A stretch of DNA of 46,834 nucleotides. Origin: Planctomycetota bacterium (lineage in GTDB: Bacteria > Planctomycetota > JACOTG01 > JAJDCM01). This document shows, piece by piece, positions 7,543-15,908 of this stretch (its first letter is position 1; every line of letters starts with the position of its first letter). The stretch covers positions 1 through 46,834 of the forward strand of contig JAJDCM010000139.1 of the NCBI GenBank assembly GCA_029260825.1, in the 5' to 3' direction. The notes under the pieces are model-generated. The model did no database searches. It was not told the DNA's origin and was given only the letters and a program-made list of their open reading frames with translations. Made by a program: the position numbers and the translations under genes.

Positions 7543-8082
7543 CTATTTCTCGGTTTCTCCGATTTTTCGACGGAGAATGTCCCGCATTGCCTCCACCATC
7601 CACTCGGCTGTCTCGTCCAGGATCTCCTGGGCAATCCGGGTCTCTTGAATCTTCTTATCGTCGTTGAGCGTAAGAGCAAACAGGGAGTTCTTCTTGAGCT
7701 CGAACGCGGCCCGTTCCAGCTGGGCCTCGTACGTGTTCTCGGAAAAATACAACCTCGCTACCTCTCCCCCCGGATAGGTCTCTGATTGGTGCATGTTGAT
7801 GTGCATGTGCCCATCGATCGAGCCCATGCAATCAAGCCGCAACACCTCATCCTGGTGAACGTAAAGGGATGCACCTGGCCCGGCTATTCCCGGGTAAGCA
7901 TCGAGCCAGTAAACTTCAATCCCCACATGCTCTTGAAGAATACGACCCTGTACCTGGGTAACATTGGGAAAAACAGATCTCCGCTGGGGAAAGATCGCCG
8001 TGACAAGATCTTCACCCTCAGCGAGTCCTGGTCCCAGCACCTCGCCCACTTCCTGATTCGAAGTCCTTCCAGATTCCTTCAT
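7543..8082 (-). CDS. Unrecognised 179-aa protein with HxHxxxH motif
   Basis: I do not recognise the family. The ATG at 8082 is chosen because GGAGGTG lies 7 nt upstream; the frame stays open further upstream without a good ribosome site. The centre has EVYWLDAYPG, VYVHQDEVLR-like text, DCMGSIDGHMHINMH and EVARLYF. The HxHxxxH cluster (in DGHMHINMH) could bind a metal, and the beta-rich pattern before it is compatible with a small beta-barrel. The C-terminal 60 residues are helical and charged (EEILDETAEWM-like). There is no signal peptide, so it is probably cytoplasmic. It converges with the radical SAM gene, with 21 bp between the stop codons. Confidence 0.7.
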   Translation of the reverse strand: MKESGRTSNQEVGEVLGPGLAEGEDLVTAIFPQRRSVFPNVTQVQGRILQEHVGIEVYWLDAYPGIAGPGASLYVHQDEVLRLDCMGSIDGHMHINMHQSETYPGGEVARLYFSENTYEAQLERAAFELKKNSLFALTLNDDKKIQETRIAQEILDETAEWMVEAMRDILRRKIGETEK

Positions 8083-8143
8083 GATCAACACCTCCAGGCA
8101 AAAAGTAGGACGAAGCTTGGATCCTTGATACCGACAAGAAACG

Positions 8144-8174
8144 TTTAGATTCCCTTGTAGAGAAGATATGTCAA
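8144..8174 (-). promoter_or_regulatory. Possible promoter of the 179-aa gene
   Basis: A perfect TTGACA (minus strand, 8174-8169) lies 19 bp from TCTAAA (8149-8144). The spacing is long and the -10 is imperfect. It would give a leader of about 55 nt and lies downstream of the longest possible start codon, supporting the shorter start at 8082. Confidence 0.35.
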
Positions 8175-8290
8175 GGGCTTCGAAACCAGCCGCAGCATCG
8201 ATCAGGATGACAACCCCGCCCAAAAAAAGTTACTCTTCTCATCCCCCTGAGCCGGGGCGGTAAACAGAGGCACCACGGAACCGATATAGA

Positions 8291-8719
8291 ATGAAATTAT
8301 TTTGCCACGCCAGGATCTACATCCTCCTGCTTCTCATCACGCTCTTCTCTTCGGGTTGCGCATTGCTCTCATCGAGCCCGGAGCCACCTCAGGTAGCCCT
8401 TCGAAACTCGTCCGGAGAAAAGCTAGCCGGGATATCTGTCAGTGAGGCTGAGAAGAAAATGGGGCAAGGGGTTCGACTCGGTTCGATTTCACCCGCAGCA
8501 AAGGGCGAGACCTATGTTTTTGTCCGCAAGGAGAACGCCGAGGGTCTTCCCAGGGAAGGAATCGTCGCCTGGCAAAACTATCGTGGGGCTTACCGGAAGG
8601 TTACCGTACAGATCAAAGACGTCCTACGATCTGCAACCGGGTCGCCGGGGGAAACGCTCGTCTTCGAACTCAAGGCAGGAGGCAGGGTCGATGCATACCT
8701 GGAAACGATCCACCGCTAA
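8291..8719 (+). CDS. Small putative lipoprotein, function unknown
   Basis: A 142-residue protein with an N-terminal hydrophobic segment (IYILLLLITLFSSGC) ending at a cysteine, a plausible though not ideal lipobox (SSGC). The mature part starts at Cys23, and the rest is a short beta-rich domain (KLAGISVSEAEKKMGQGV, EGIVAWQNYRGAYRKVTVQI). No homologous family is recognised. The ribosome binding site is weak. The gene stands alone between the divergent 179-aa gene and the HAD phosphatase gene. Confidence 0.65.
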   Translation: MKLFCHARIYILLLLITLFSSGCALLSSSPEPPQVALRNSSGEKLAGISVSEAEKKMGQGVRLGSISPAAKGETYVFVRKENAEGLPREGIVAWQNYRGAYRKVTVQIKDVLRSATGSPGETLVFELKAGGRVDAYLETIHR

Positions 8720-8850
8720 CGACCCCGCAGACCGAAGTGTCGGTCTCAACCGTGGTTCGATCTGGTTGACACGGCGCCACCCACGGGCATCATGAAAATT
8801 GAGAATCGCCAATCATAACAAGTACAATCCGAGACCAAACTCGACCCACC

Positions 8851-9504
8851 ATGAGCATTCCTCGTTTCGATCTCTACCTCTTCGACTATGACGGCACTCT
8901 TTGCGATACTCTATGCGCCATTCAGCATGCAGTGAAAAGAACCTTCGAAGAAGTCGGCCAGGACGTCACCGCGGGCCCGATCCTCAGCTCGATTAGCGCT
9001 GGAACGACATTGACTCAGACCCTGGCCAAGCTCAGCTCGGCACCTCTTCATGATGACGAGCTGAGAAGGCTTGCCGTTCGATACCGCAAAATCTATCACG
9101 CGGAATCCGAGAACCTGGTCACCCCTTATCCCGATGCGTTAAAGGTCCTGGAGACCCTCTCTCTGGATCACAACATCGCGGTCGTCAGCAACAAAGGTGA
9201 GGAAGCGCTCGTCCTCTCCCTCGCCGCCAAAGGATTCAGCGAGTTCGTCCCGGTCACCATCGGGTCAAAAGGCACCCGCCCCCGAAAACCCGACCCCGCC
9301 CTCTTTGATCATCACATCTCCCCCCACTTTCCCGGGGTGAGCCCGGAGGCGACCCTGATGGTCGGTGACACGGAAACAGATCTCGAGTTCGCGTCCAATG
9401 CCGGGCTTCATTCCTGCTGGACGAGCTACGGCTACGGCAATCCCGAAAAATGCGCCCAGGTGGGGTTCTCCTACCAAACCGATCAGCTTGGCGCATTACT
9501 CTAG
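8851..9504 (+). CDS. HAD-superfamily phosphatase, phosphoglycolate phosphatase-like
   Basis: All four HAD motifs are present in 217 residues: motif I DYDGTLCDT (nucleophile Asp and acid/base Asp), motif II VVSNKG, motif III lysine in RKPDPALF, and motif IV GDTETDLEFA. The helical cap between motifs I and II is the C1 type seen in Gph, PpaX and pyrophosphatase-like enzymes. The Gph-like role, dephosphorylating 2-phosphoglycolate, is the closest known relative, but HAD specificity cannot be read from sequence. The protein is cytoplasmic. No strong ribosome binding site precedes the ATG. Confidence 0.85.
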   Translation: MSIPRFDLYLFDYDGTLCDTLCAIQHAVKRTFEEVGQDVTAGPILSSISAGTTLTQTLAKLSSAPLHDDELRRLAVRYRKIYHAESENLVTPYPDALKVLETLSLDHNIAVVSNKGEEALVLSLAAKGFSEFVPVTIGSKGTRPRKPDPALFDHHISPHFPGVSPEATLMVGDTETDLEFASNAGLHSCWTSYGYGNPEKCAQVGFSYQTDQLGALL

Positions 9505-9516
9505 GTGTGGTAGAAT
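9488..9516 (+). promoter_or_regulatory. Promoter for the FG-GAP gene
   Basis: TTGGCG at 9488-9493 and TAGAAT at 9511-9516 are separated by 17 bp. The -35 overlaps the last codons of the HAD gene. The predicted leader is about 50 nt and ends in the strong AAGGAGG site before the TTG start at 9573. Confidence 0.55.
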
Positions 9517-9572
9517 GACCTTCCCCCGTCCGGCAGCCAGCTTGCCGACCGTTCCTACAAGGAGGAAGAAGA

Positions 9573-11228
9573 TTGAACAACTCTCTTCTGCCCACTCCGC
9601 GGTTCTCGATCGTTGCGCTCACCCTCGGTCTTTCCCTGCTGGCCTGTGGACCAAGAGACGTGTTTGCCCAGGTCGAGTTTTCTCCTTTTGATCTTTACCC
9701 GATCGCGGGCTCCTCGCCTTTTTGTGTCGTGGCCGAAGACCTTGACTCAGATGGGCACCTCGACATCCTCTCCACTCATTTTCTCGATGGTTGCCTTACC
9801 CTTCACCGAGGTACCGGATTGGGGGTATTTCAACCCGCCGAACTCTTGCACCAGTTCAGTGAGTCCGATGTCAATCCGGACTCGATCGTCACCGGCGACT
9901 ATAACGAGGACGGAAAGATCGACTTTGCCCTCACAAGACGATCGGCAGCCGACATCATCGTTTTCGTTGGAGATGGAACCGGCGCCTTCATCCCCGGTTC
10001 TCCGGTACCCGTGGGCATCGAACCGAACCGGCTTGCCACGGGAGACCTGGATAACGACGGACATCTAGATCTGGTAACCGCACTTGGAGGGGGGGCTTCG
10101 ATCGATGTCCTGTTCGGGGATGGCCTTCTTAACTTTCCGGTGACGCTCAACCTTCCAACGAGCTCAACTCCCTTCGATGTCATCGTCTTCAGCGCAAACA
10201 ATGACTCCTTCCTGGATCTGGCTGTTGTGACATTCGCTGGCGACGAGCTGATCCTGTTCCTCGGGCAGGAGAATCGCACATTCTCATCTCCCGATATCTA
10301 CCCCATCGGCGACAACGGCGCTTCTGTTCGAAGTGGAGATTGGAACGGAGATTTCATCTCCGATCTCGCCATCTCCCTCTACTACAACCCGATCATTCTC
10401 GTCGCCCTTGGCAACGGGGATGGAACTTTCAGCACCCCGACTCCCACCAGCGCGAGTACAAATACCTATAATCTCAACGTTGCTGACTTCAATCTTGATG
10501 GAAAACCGGACCTCATTTCCCCGAGCCAATCTTTCAATGGCGTCAACATTCTGCTCGGTCTTGGAGATGGAACATTCCTCGCTCTTGATCCGATTGAAAT
10601 GGAAAGTGATGGGTTTGATTTGGCCGTCGGAGATTTCGATGAGGACTGCCTCACGGACTTTGCGGTTGCCGGGTATCGAAAGAGCAACATCTCCGTTCGC
10701 ACCAATAGAACTCCAGGCCTCAACCGGGAACCTCGAACGGGCAACGTCAACAGCGGTGTGGGCGCGGTCACAAACGTCCTTCAGCTCAACGGCCAGACTG
10801 GAAGCGGAACGGAACGGATCGTCGAATACAACGCACTTGGCTCATTTCGCCTTTCGGTTGGAAGGCCACCCGCCGTGGAGCCTCCAGCGCGAGCTCCCTT
10901 CGTCATTTACCTGTGGACCCGGGAGCCAACCAGCCTGGACACCCGCGGGCTTCCTTTTGGACTGGGTTGCCTGGCCATGCCTGCCCCGATCGCAGGCGGC
11001 GGAGAGCCACAACCCAGAGTCATCTGGAACAACGCAATGAGGGGTCGCATCCTGGGCTTTCCAACCCGATCCTCGGCAGCCGCCCCGACCGACCTTATCG
11101 ATCTCCCCGCCTTGCGGACCTTTGGCCGCTTCTATGCACAAGGGCTCATCTACGACCCGGGTTCCGGAGCCTCAGTCCCCGCGAGCGTGACGAATGGCAT
11201 CGTGGGACGCCCCGTGATCATGCGCTAG
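9573..11228 (+). CDS. Secreted FG-GAP repeat (beta-propeller) protein
   Basis: The start is TTG at 9573, supported by AAGGAGG ending 7 nt upstream. A signal sequence (FSIVALTLGLSLLAC) ends at a cysteine that could be lipidated, or is cleaved at VFA-Q. From about 45 to 375 there are seven FG-GAP/VCBS-type repeats with calcium-binding loops: DLDSDGHLD, DYNEDGKID, DLDNDGHLD, an imperfect NNDSFLD, DWNGDFISD, DFNLDGKPD and DFDEDCLTD. Seven units would close a beta-propeller stabilised by Ca2+. Such proteins act in adhesion or ligand binding at the cell surface. The C-terminal about 170 residues are an unrecognised beta-rich domain (FRLSVGRPPAVEPP, IYLWTREPT). No enzyme motif is visible. Confidence 0.88.
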   Translation: MNNSLLPTPRFSIVALTLGLSLLACGPRDVFAQVEFSPFDLYPIAGSSPFCVVAEDLDSDGHLDILSTHFLDGCLTLHRGTGLGVFQPAELLHQFSESDVNPDSIVTGDYNEDGKIDFALTRRSAADIIVFVGDGTGAFIPGSPVPVGIEPNRLATGDLDNDGHLDLVTALGGGASIDVLFGDGLLNFPVTLNLPTSSTPFDVIVFSANNDSFLDLAVVTFAGDELILFLGQENRTFSSPDIYPIGDNGASVRSGDWNGDFISDLAISLYYNPIILVALGNGDGTFSTPTPTSASTNTYNLNVADFNLDGKPDLISPSQSFNGVNILLGLGDGTFLALDPIEMESDGFDLAVGDFDEDCLTDFAVAGYRKSNISVRTNRTPGLNREPRTGNVNSGVGAVTNVLQLNGQTGSGTERIVEYNALGSFRLSVGRPPAVEPPARAPFVIYLWTREPTSLDTRGLPFGLGCLAMPAPIAGGGEPQPRVIWNNAMRGRILGFPTRSSAAAPTDLIDLPALRTFGRFYAQGLIYDPGSGASVPASVTNGIVGRPVIMR

Positions 11229-11320
11229 CGTGGCTACCGAGGAAGGATGCTAGGCTCATACATTCCAAGGGCGATGCGGAACGCCATGCGGCGCGTCCCT
11301 TCACCTTGATCATGCACTCT

Positions 11321-11359
11321 TTGACACCTTCCATCTGGTGTTCATACCAAAGGTGTCAA
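11321..11359 (+). promoter_or_regulatory. Hairpin sequestering the ppc ribosome binding site
   Basis: TTGACACCTT (11321-11330) is perfectly complementary to AAGGTGTCAA (11350-11359). Inside it a second stem, TGGTG (11336-11340) with TACCA (11345-11349), stacks directly on the outer one. The 3' arm contains AAGGTG, the only Shine-Dalgarno-like sequence, 8 nt before the ATG at 11364. In RNA it would block initiation. As DNA it is also a dyad overlapping a perfect -35 hexamer, TTGACA. Confidence 0.6.
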
Positions 11360-11363
11360 TCAA

Positions 11364-14135
11364 ATGGAGTTCACTGAAATGGAGGGCAAAGAAAAAGACG
11401 AACCGCTTCGCAACGACGTTCGTCTCCTTGGCGAACTTCTCGGCCATGTGCTCCGAGAACAGGAAGGAGAGGCGTTGTTTCTCCGGGTGGAAAAGGCCCG
11501 CCGCCTGGCCCGGGAAATCCGGGAAGCCTCGGAAGGCCCTTCTTCCGATACAGGGGCCGCGAGCTCTTCGGGCGGAGAACCCTCGGAACTGTCGGGCGAA
11601 CTCAACGCTCTCCTCTCCGGACTCCCCCCGGAAGAAGCCGACGCCCTCGTGCGAGCCTTCTCCGCTTATTTTTCCCTCGTCAACATGGCTGAACGAGTCC
11701 AACGAATCCGGCGGTGTCGAGACTATCTCACCTCAGAGACGCCCCAACCCGGCAGTCTTCGAGCCGCCCTCTCCTCGTGTCGAGATCGAGAAGTCTCCCT
11801 TTCTCAGCTCGCCGACCTCCTGAGTCAGCTCTCCGTGATGCCCGTCTTGACCGCCCATCCCACCGAGGCGACCCGTCGAACTCTCCTTCTGAAAGAACAG
11901 AGAGTCGCCCGGATTCTGGTGCGAAGGATGAATTCGAGCCTCGTCCCTCGTGAAGAAAAGGCCACCCGAAGGGAACTTCTTCGCGAGATCACCGCGGCCT
12001 GGCAAACCGAGGAACACCTCCACGACCGTCCCACGGTCGCCGACGAGGTCGAGCACGTCGTCTTTTATCTCACCGACGTGGTCTACGAGGTGGTGCCCGG
12101 CTTTTACAACTCTCTCGAAGAGGCGATCGACCAGACCTACGGAGACCAGACCCTGTCAATCCCTTCGGGACGTCTCCGCTTCGGCACCTGGGTCGGCGGA
12201 GACATGGACGGCAATCCCTCCGTAGGACCAGCAACGATGCGGTCCGCCCTGGAACGCCAGCGAGACCTCATCCTCAAGCGGTACCGCGGCGAGGTGCGGG
12301 ATCTCTTTTCCCATCTCAGCCAATCGACAACGAGGGTCTCGGTGGCCCCGGATGTCCTCGAAAGAATGCAGACGTACGGGGAGCTTCTCCCTGAAGTCTA
12401 CGGGGCGATCCCGCCTCGCTATGAAGAGATGCCCTATCGCCGTCTCCTGTGGCTCCTCGACGCTCGCCTGGAGTGCACCGAGCGCAACGCCCCGGGAGCC
12501 TACCTAGCACCCGAGGAGTTCGTTGACGATCTGGAGCGGATCCGATGCAGCCTGAAGGAAAACAAAAGCGAGCAAGGAGGAGCAGACCTCGTCAACGCTC
12601 TCTGTCACCGGGTCAAGACCTTCGGGTTTCACGTCGCCACCTTGGATGTCCGAGAGGACGCTCTCGTTCACCGGCGAGCCATGGGCGAACTCCTCAAGCG
12701 ACCGGACTTTGAGAACCTCGATCAAACGGAGAGGGTCTCCCTTCTTTCAGCGGTGCTCGCCCGCAATCTCGACTCGACGGACACCGTCCCCGCGGCAACC
12801 CAGGGTGGCGAACTCAAGAAGACACTCGACGTACTCCAGACCATTCGCGATTGCCGACGACGCTTCGGGGATGCCGCGATCGGTCCTTTCCTCATCAGCA
12901 TGGCCCGAGGGGTCGACGACGCCCTCGCTCTTCTGTGGCTGGGAAGAAGAGCCCGGGTCCTCGACAGGAAGGGGGCGGTCGCCCTCGACATCGCCCCTCT
13001 TTTTGAGACCGTCGAGGACCTTCGAAATGCCTCCTCCGTGATGAACGATCTCTATCGTCACCCCGCGTACCGAGAACACCTTCGAGCCCGGGGAGATCAA
13101 CAAGTCGTCATGCTCGGCTATTCGGACAGCAATCGGGAATCGGGATTGCTCGCCTCTCGCTGGGCCCTTCAGCGAGCCCAGGAAGAACTTGTGCTCATCA
13201 GCGAAGAGAGCGGAATCCAGCTGACCCTCTTTCACGGCCGCGGGGGAACGATCAGCCGAGGAGGGAGCAAGCCGCGCAACGCAATCCTCGCCGAACCGCC
13301 CGGCGCGATCCGTGGGCGATTGCGCCTGACCGAGCAAGGCGAGATCATTCATGCAAAGTACGGCATCCATGAGCTCGCGTCTCGGACCCTCGAGCTCATG
13401 GCGGGAGCGGTCCTCGAAGCGAGCGCATCCCCCCCTCCTCCCGTCGCCGCAACCTGGCGAGAAATCTTGACAACCGCTTCCAAAGCAGCCCGCACCGCTT
13501 ATCGACGGTTGATCTTCGAAGAACCGGATTTCTATTCCTACTTCCGCGGAGCCACCCCCATCGACGTCATCGAACGGCTGCTCATCGGATCCCGCCCGAC
13601 GTCTCGAAGGAGCAAGTCCGGAATCGCAGACCTGAGGGCGATCCCCTGGGTCTTTGCCTGGACGCAGAGCCGTCTCATGCTACCCGGCTGGTATGGGCTC
13701 GGTCACGGACTCCGAGCCGCGCAAGACCGTTTCGGGACCGAAATACTCACGGAGATGGCGACGGGGTGGCCATTCTTTGAAAACCTCCTCAGCGATGCGG
13801 AGATGATCCTCGCCAAGGCCGACATGGAAGTCGCCCGGCGCTACTCCGACCTCGCTGGCTCCTCAGGAGAAAAGTTCTTCTCTCCTATGCGCGAGGAATT
13901 CGAAGCCACCCGAGAGATCCTGGCGCTCATCACGGGCCGCGCAACGCTCCTCGAAAACGAACCGGTTCTCGACCGTGCCATTCAGCTCCGCAATCCCTAC
14001 GTCGATCCCATGAGTGTGGTGCAAATCGACCTGTTACGAAGGTGGCGGGACGGAGGGTGTAGCGACGACAAGCTGCTCAAGGTTCTCCTTTCCACGGTCA
14101 AGGGAATCGCCCGGGGACTGCAGAACACGGGTTGA
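11364..14135 (+). CDS. ppc: Phosphoenolpyruvate carboxylase
   Basis: At 923 residues it is full length for the bacterial-type enzyme, which carboxylates phosphoenolpyruvate with bicarbonate to oxaloacetate and so replenishes the TCA cycle. Conserved segments are in order: VLTAHPTEATRRTL with the catalytic His near residue 160, GGDMDGNPSV, MLGYSDSNRESG, FHGRGGTISRGGS near 626 (the mobile phosphate-binding loop), QGEIIHAKYG, and the C-terminal GIARGLQNTG found at the end of nearly all PEPCs. The tail confirms the TGA stop is genuine. It is cytoplasmic and monocistronic. Its start is controlled or masked by the hairpin at 11321-11359. Confidence 0.97.
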   Translation: MEFTEMEGKEKDEPLRNDVRLLGELLGHVLREQEGEALFLRVEKARRLAREIREASEGPSSDTGAASSSGGEPSELSGELNALLSGLPPEEADALVRAFSAYFSLVNMAERVQRIRRCRDYLTSETPQPGSLRAALSSCRDREVSLSQLADLLSQLSVMPVLTAHPTEATRRTLLLKEQRVARILVRRMNSSLVPREEKATRRELLREITAAWQTEEHLHDRPTVADEVEHVVFYLTDVVYEVVPGFYNSLEEAIDQTYGDQTLSIPSGRLRFGTWVGGDMDGNPSVGPATMRSALERQRDLILKRYRGEVRDLFSHLSQSTTRVSVAPDVLERMQTYGELLPEVYGAIPPRYEEMPYRRLLWLLDARLECTERNAPGAYLAPEEFVDDLERIRCSLKENKSEQGGADLVNALCHRVKTFGFHVATLDVREDALVHRRAMGELLKRPDFENLDQTERVSLLSAVLARNLDSTDTVPAATQGGELKKTLDVLQTIRDCRRRFGDAAIGPFLISMARGVDDALALLWLGRRARVLDRKGAVALDIAPLFETVEDLRNASSVMNDLYRHPAYREHLRARGDQQVVMLGYSDSNRESGLLASRWALQRAQEELVLISEESGIQLTLFHGRGGTISRGGSKPRNAILAEPPGAIRGRLRLTEQGEIIHAKYGIHELASRTLELMAGAVLEASASPPPPVAATWREILTTASKAARTAYRRLIFEEPDFYSYFRGATPIDVIERLLIGSRPTSRRSKSGIADLRAIPWVFAWTQSRLMLPGWYGLGHGLRAAQDRFGTEILTEMATGWPFFENLLSDAEMILAKADMEVARRYSDLAGSSGEKFFSPMREEFEATREILALITGRATLLENEPVLDRAIQLRNPYVDPMSVVQIDLLRRWRDGGCSDDKLLKVLLSTVKGIARGLQNTG

Positions 14136-14219
14136 GCGACGAAAACCGGCAGACGAGAGAGCCGAGGGAGGGCAACGGGGCGGGAAGGGGAAGCGACTCC
14201 CGCCAATGCGTTGAAGAGG

Positions 14220-14294
14220 TGACCCCTGCGGGATTTGAACCCGCGTTGTCGGATCGAAAATCCGATGTCCTGGACCTAGCTAGACGAAGGGGCC
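14220..14294 (-). tRNA. tRNA-Glu (anticodon TTC)
   Basis: A complete cloverleaf: acceptor GGCCCCT paired with AGGGGTC, discriminator A, anticodon stem TCGGA/TCCGA with loop TTTTCGA (anticodon TTC), T arm with GGTTCAAATCC. CCA is not encoded. It lies 123 bp downstream of tRNA-Lys on the same strand and may be co-transcribed. A weaker promoter-like pair (TTGACT, 16 bp, TAGTTT) also lies between them. Confidence 0.95.
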
Positions 14295-14417
14295 TCTTGA
14301 ACTTCTTTAGGTCAGCAACTTACTTGGAAGAAAAACTACGAAATGGGGAGCGAAAGTCAACTGTTTCACTGCAATTGAATTCAGGCTCACCACTTCCGGT
14401 CGTTGGCAAAAGAAGAA

Positions 14418-14490
14418 TAGGGGCAGAAGGATTCGAACCTTCGGCCTACCGCTTAAAAGGCGGTTGCTCTACCAGCTGAGCTATGCCCCC
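14418..14490 (-). tRNA. tRNA-Lys (anticodon TTT)
   Basis: Acceptor GGGGGCA pairs with TGCCCCT (terminal G-U), discriminator A. The D arm is GCTC...GAGC, the anticodon stem ACCGC/GCGGT with loop CTTTTAA (anticodon TTT), and the T arm GAAGG TTCGAAT CCTTC. CCA is not encoded. Confidence 0.96.
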
Positions 14491-14495
14491 GAAAG

Positions 14496-14524
14496 ATTAG
14501 AAATCGGCGATCAAGGCGATTCAA
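14496..14524 (-). promoter_or_regulatory. Promoter of the tRNA-Lys/tRNA-Glu unit
   Basis: On the minus strand TTGAAT (14524-14519) is followed after exactly 17 bp by TCTAAT (14501-14496), five of six matches to TATAAT. Transcription would start at or a few bases before the tRNA-Lys 5' end at 14490. Confidence 0.65.
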
Positions 14525-14550
14525 CGGGGCCGAATTATAGGTTCGTAAAA

Positions 14551-15123
14551 CTAGAATTCCAGCACTTCTGCGGTCTTCTTGCTCACGATCTCGTCGATCT
14601 GCCTCTCATAGGCCTTCGTTTTCGTCTGAACCTGATCCTTGAATTTTTCCGCGTCATCCTCGGTGATCGCCGAACTCTTTTGCATCGAGTCCGCCTTCTT
14701 GTTGGCGTCCCGTCGGATATTTCGAATCGTAATCCTGTTTTCCTCCGCCAATTCCTTGACCCGAGAAACGAGCTGCTTGCGACGCTCTTCGGAAAGCATG
14801 GGAATCGACAGACGAATGACCTTCCCGTCATTGTTGGGGGAAATCCCCAGTTCTGACTTCTGGATCGCCTTCTCGATGTCACCGATCGTCTGGGGGTCAA
14901 AGGGCTTGATCACGATGAGACGGGGTTCAGGGACCGAAATAGAGCCCACTCCGTTCATCGCCGTTGGAGACCCGTAGTAATCGACCTTGATCGACTCCAC
15001 AAGGCCAGGATGAGCGCGCCCGGTACGCACCCCTCTCAACTCATCCGTCAAGTATTGAATGGCCTTCTCCATGCGCTCTTCCGTCTCCGCGAGCACATCC
15101 GCAACGTTGGTTTCATCTGCCAA
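14551..15123 (-). CDS. frr: Ribosome recycling factor
   Basis: The 190-residue length and sequence are typical of RRF, which with EF-G splits post-termination ribosomes. Landmarks are RTGRAHPGLVESI (the invariant RTGRA), YYGSPTAMN, PFDPQTIGDIEKAI, PNNDGKVIRLSIP and RRDAN. The start is TTG at 15123, supported by GAGGAG about 9 nt upstream. It is the last gene of the rpsB-tsf-pyrH-frr operon, a widely conserved order, 35 bp after pyrH. Confidence 0.97.
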   Translation of the reverse strand: MADETNVADVLAETEERMEKAIQYLTDELRGVRTGRAHPGLVESIKVDYYGSPTAMNGVGSISVPEPRLIVIKPFDPQTIGDIEKAIQKSELGISPNNDGKVIRLSIPMLSEERRKQLVSRVKELAEENRITIRNIRRDANKKADSMQKSSAITEDDAEKFKDQVQTKTKAYERQIDEIVSKKTAEVLEF

Positions 15124-15158
15124 GGCGCAAACTCCTCAGGATGGGGTCACCCCATCAA

Positions 15159-15878
15159 CTACTCCGTGATTGTCGTGCCCACCGTGGCCCCTCGAATCAC
15201 CCGCTCGATATTCCCCTTTTCAAACAAGTTGAACAGGATCACGGGAATTCGATTTTCCATACAGATCGCTACCGCTGTCAGGTCGAGAGCACGAAGCCTG
15301 TTTTCGATGAACGTTCCATAGGAAAGAACATCGTAACGACGGGCATTCGGATCTTTCTTGGGATCTCCGGTGTAGATTCCATCGACCTTGGTCGCCTTCA
15401 GCAACGCATCCACTTGCAGCTCGGCGGACCGAAGAGCCGCGCACGAGTCGGTGGTCACAAAAGGACTTCCCGTTCCCGTGGCCAGGATGACGATTTGCCC
15501 CTTGGTCAGGAGCTGGACGCATCTTCGGCCCGACCACCGCTCCAGCACTCCGTCCATGGGAATCGAGGACATGACCGTGACCTTGCCACCATGAGACTCG
15601 ATGGCATCCCGCAGGGCAAGGGCATTCATCGCTGTCGCCAGCATTCCCATGTAGTCGGCCGTCGACCGCTCGATCATGGTCGAGGCCATGGCGGCCCCCC
15701 GGAGAAGGTTCCCCCCTCCGACAACGACCGCCAGTTCGACCCCAAGACTGGCAACCCCGGCGATCTCTTGCGCGATACTGGAGAGCATCTCGGCATTAAT
15801 GCCAAACTCCCCCTGGCGCGAGAGTGCCTCGCCGCTGAGCTTCAAGATCACCCGGTTGTACTTGAGTTGCTCACCCAT
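15159..15878 (-). CDS. pyrH: UMP kinase
   Basis: A 239-residue amino-acid-kinase-fold enzyme that phosphorylates UMP to UDP using ATP, in pyrimidine nucleotide synthesis. Typical segments are ILKLSGEAL (phosphate-binding start), VVVGGGNLLRG, TADYMGMLATAMNALAL (the UMP-binding signature), GTGSPFVTTDSCAALRS and KVDGIYTGDPKKDP. Cytoplasmic and hexameric in known homologues. It lies between tsf and frr in the translation operon. Confidence 0.98.
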   Translation of the reverse strand: MGEQLKYNRVILKLSGEALSRQGEFGINAEMLSSIAQEIAGVASLGVELAVVVGGGNLLRGAAMASTMIERSTADYMGMLATAMNALALRDAIESHGGKVTVMSSIPMDGVLERWSGRRCVQLLTKGQIVILATGTGSPFVTTDSCAALRSAELQVDALLKATKVDGIYTGDPKKDPNARRYDVLSYGTFIENRLRALDLTAVAICMENRIPVILFNLFEKGNIERVIRGATVGTTITE

Positions 15879-15908
15879 AGCGCCTCGTTTCCGGAGAGGC
15901 GGCGCCGC

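Noticed and set aside
7543-8223. Longer start at 8223 for the 179-aa protein
   Set aside because: The added 47 residues lack a ribosome site and cover the TTGACA promoter candidate; the ATG at 8082 has a strong GGAGGTG at proper spacing.
14132-14479. Plus-strand frame of 115 codons over the tRNA genes
   Set aside because: It runs through both tRNAs (antisense) and has no family resemblance.
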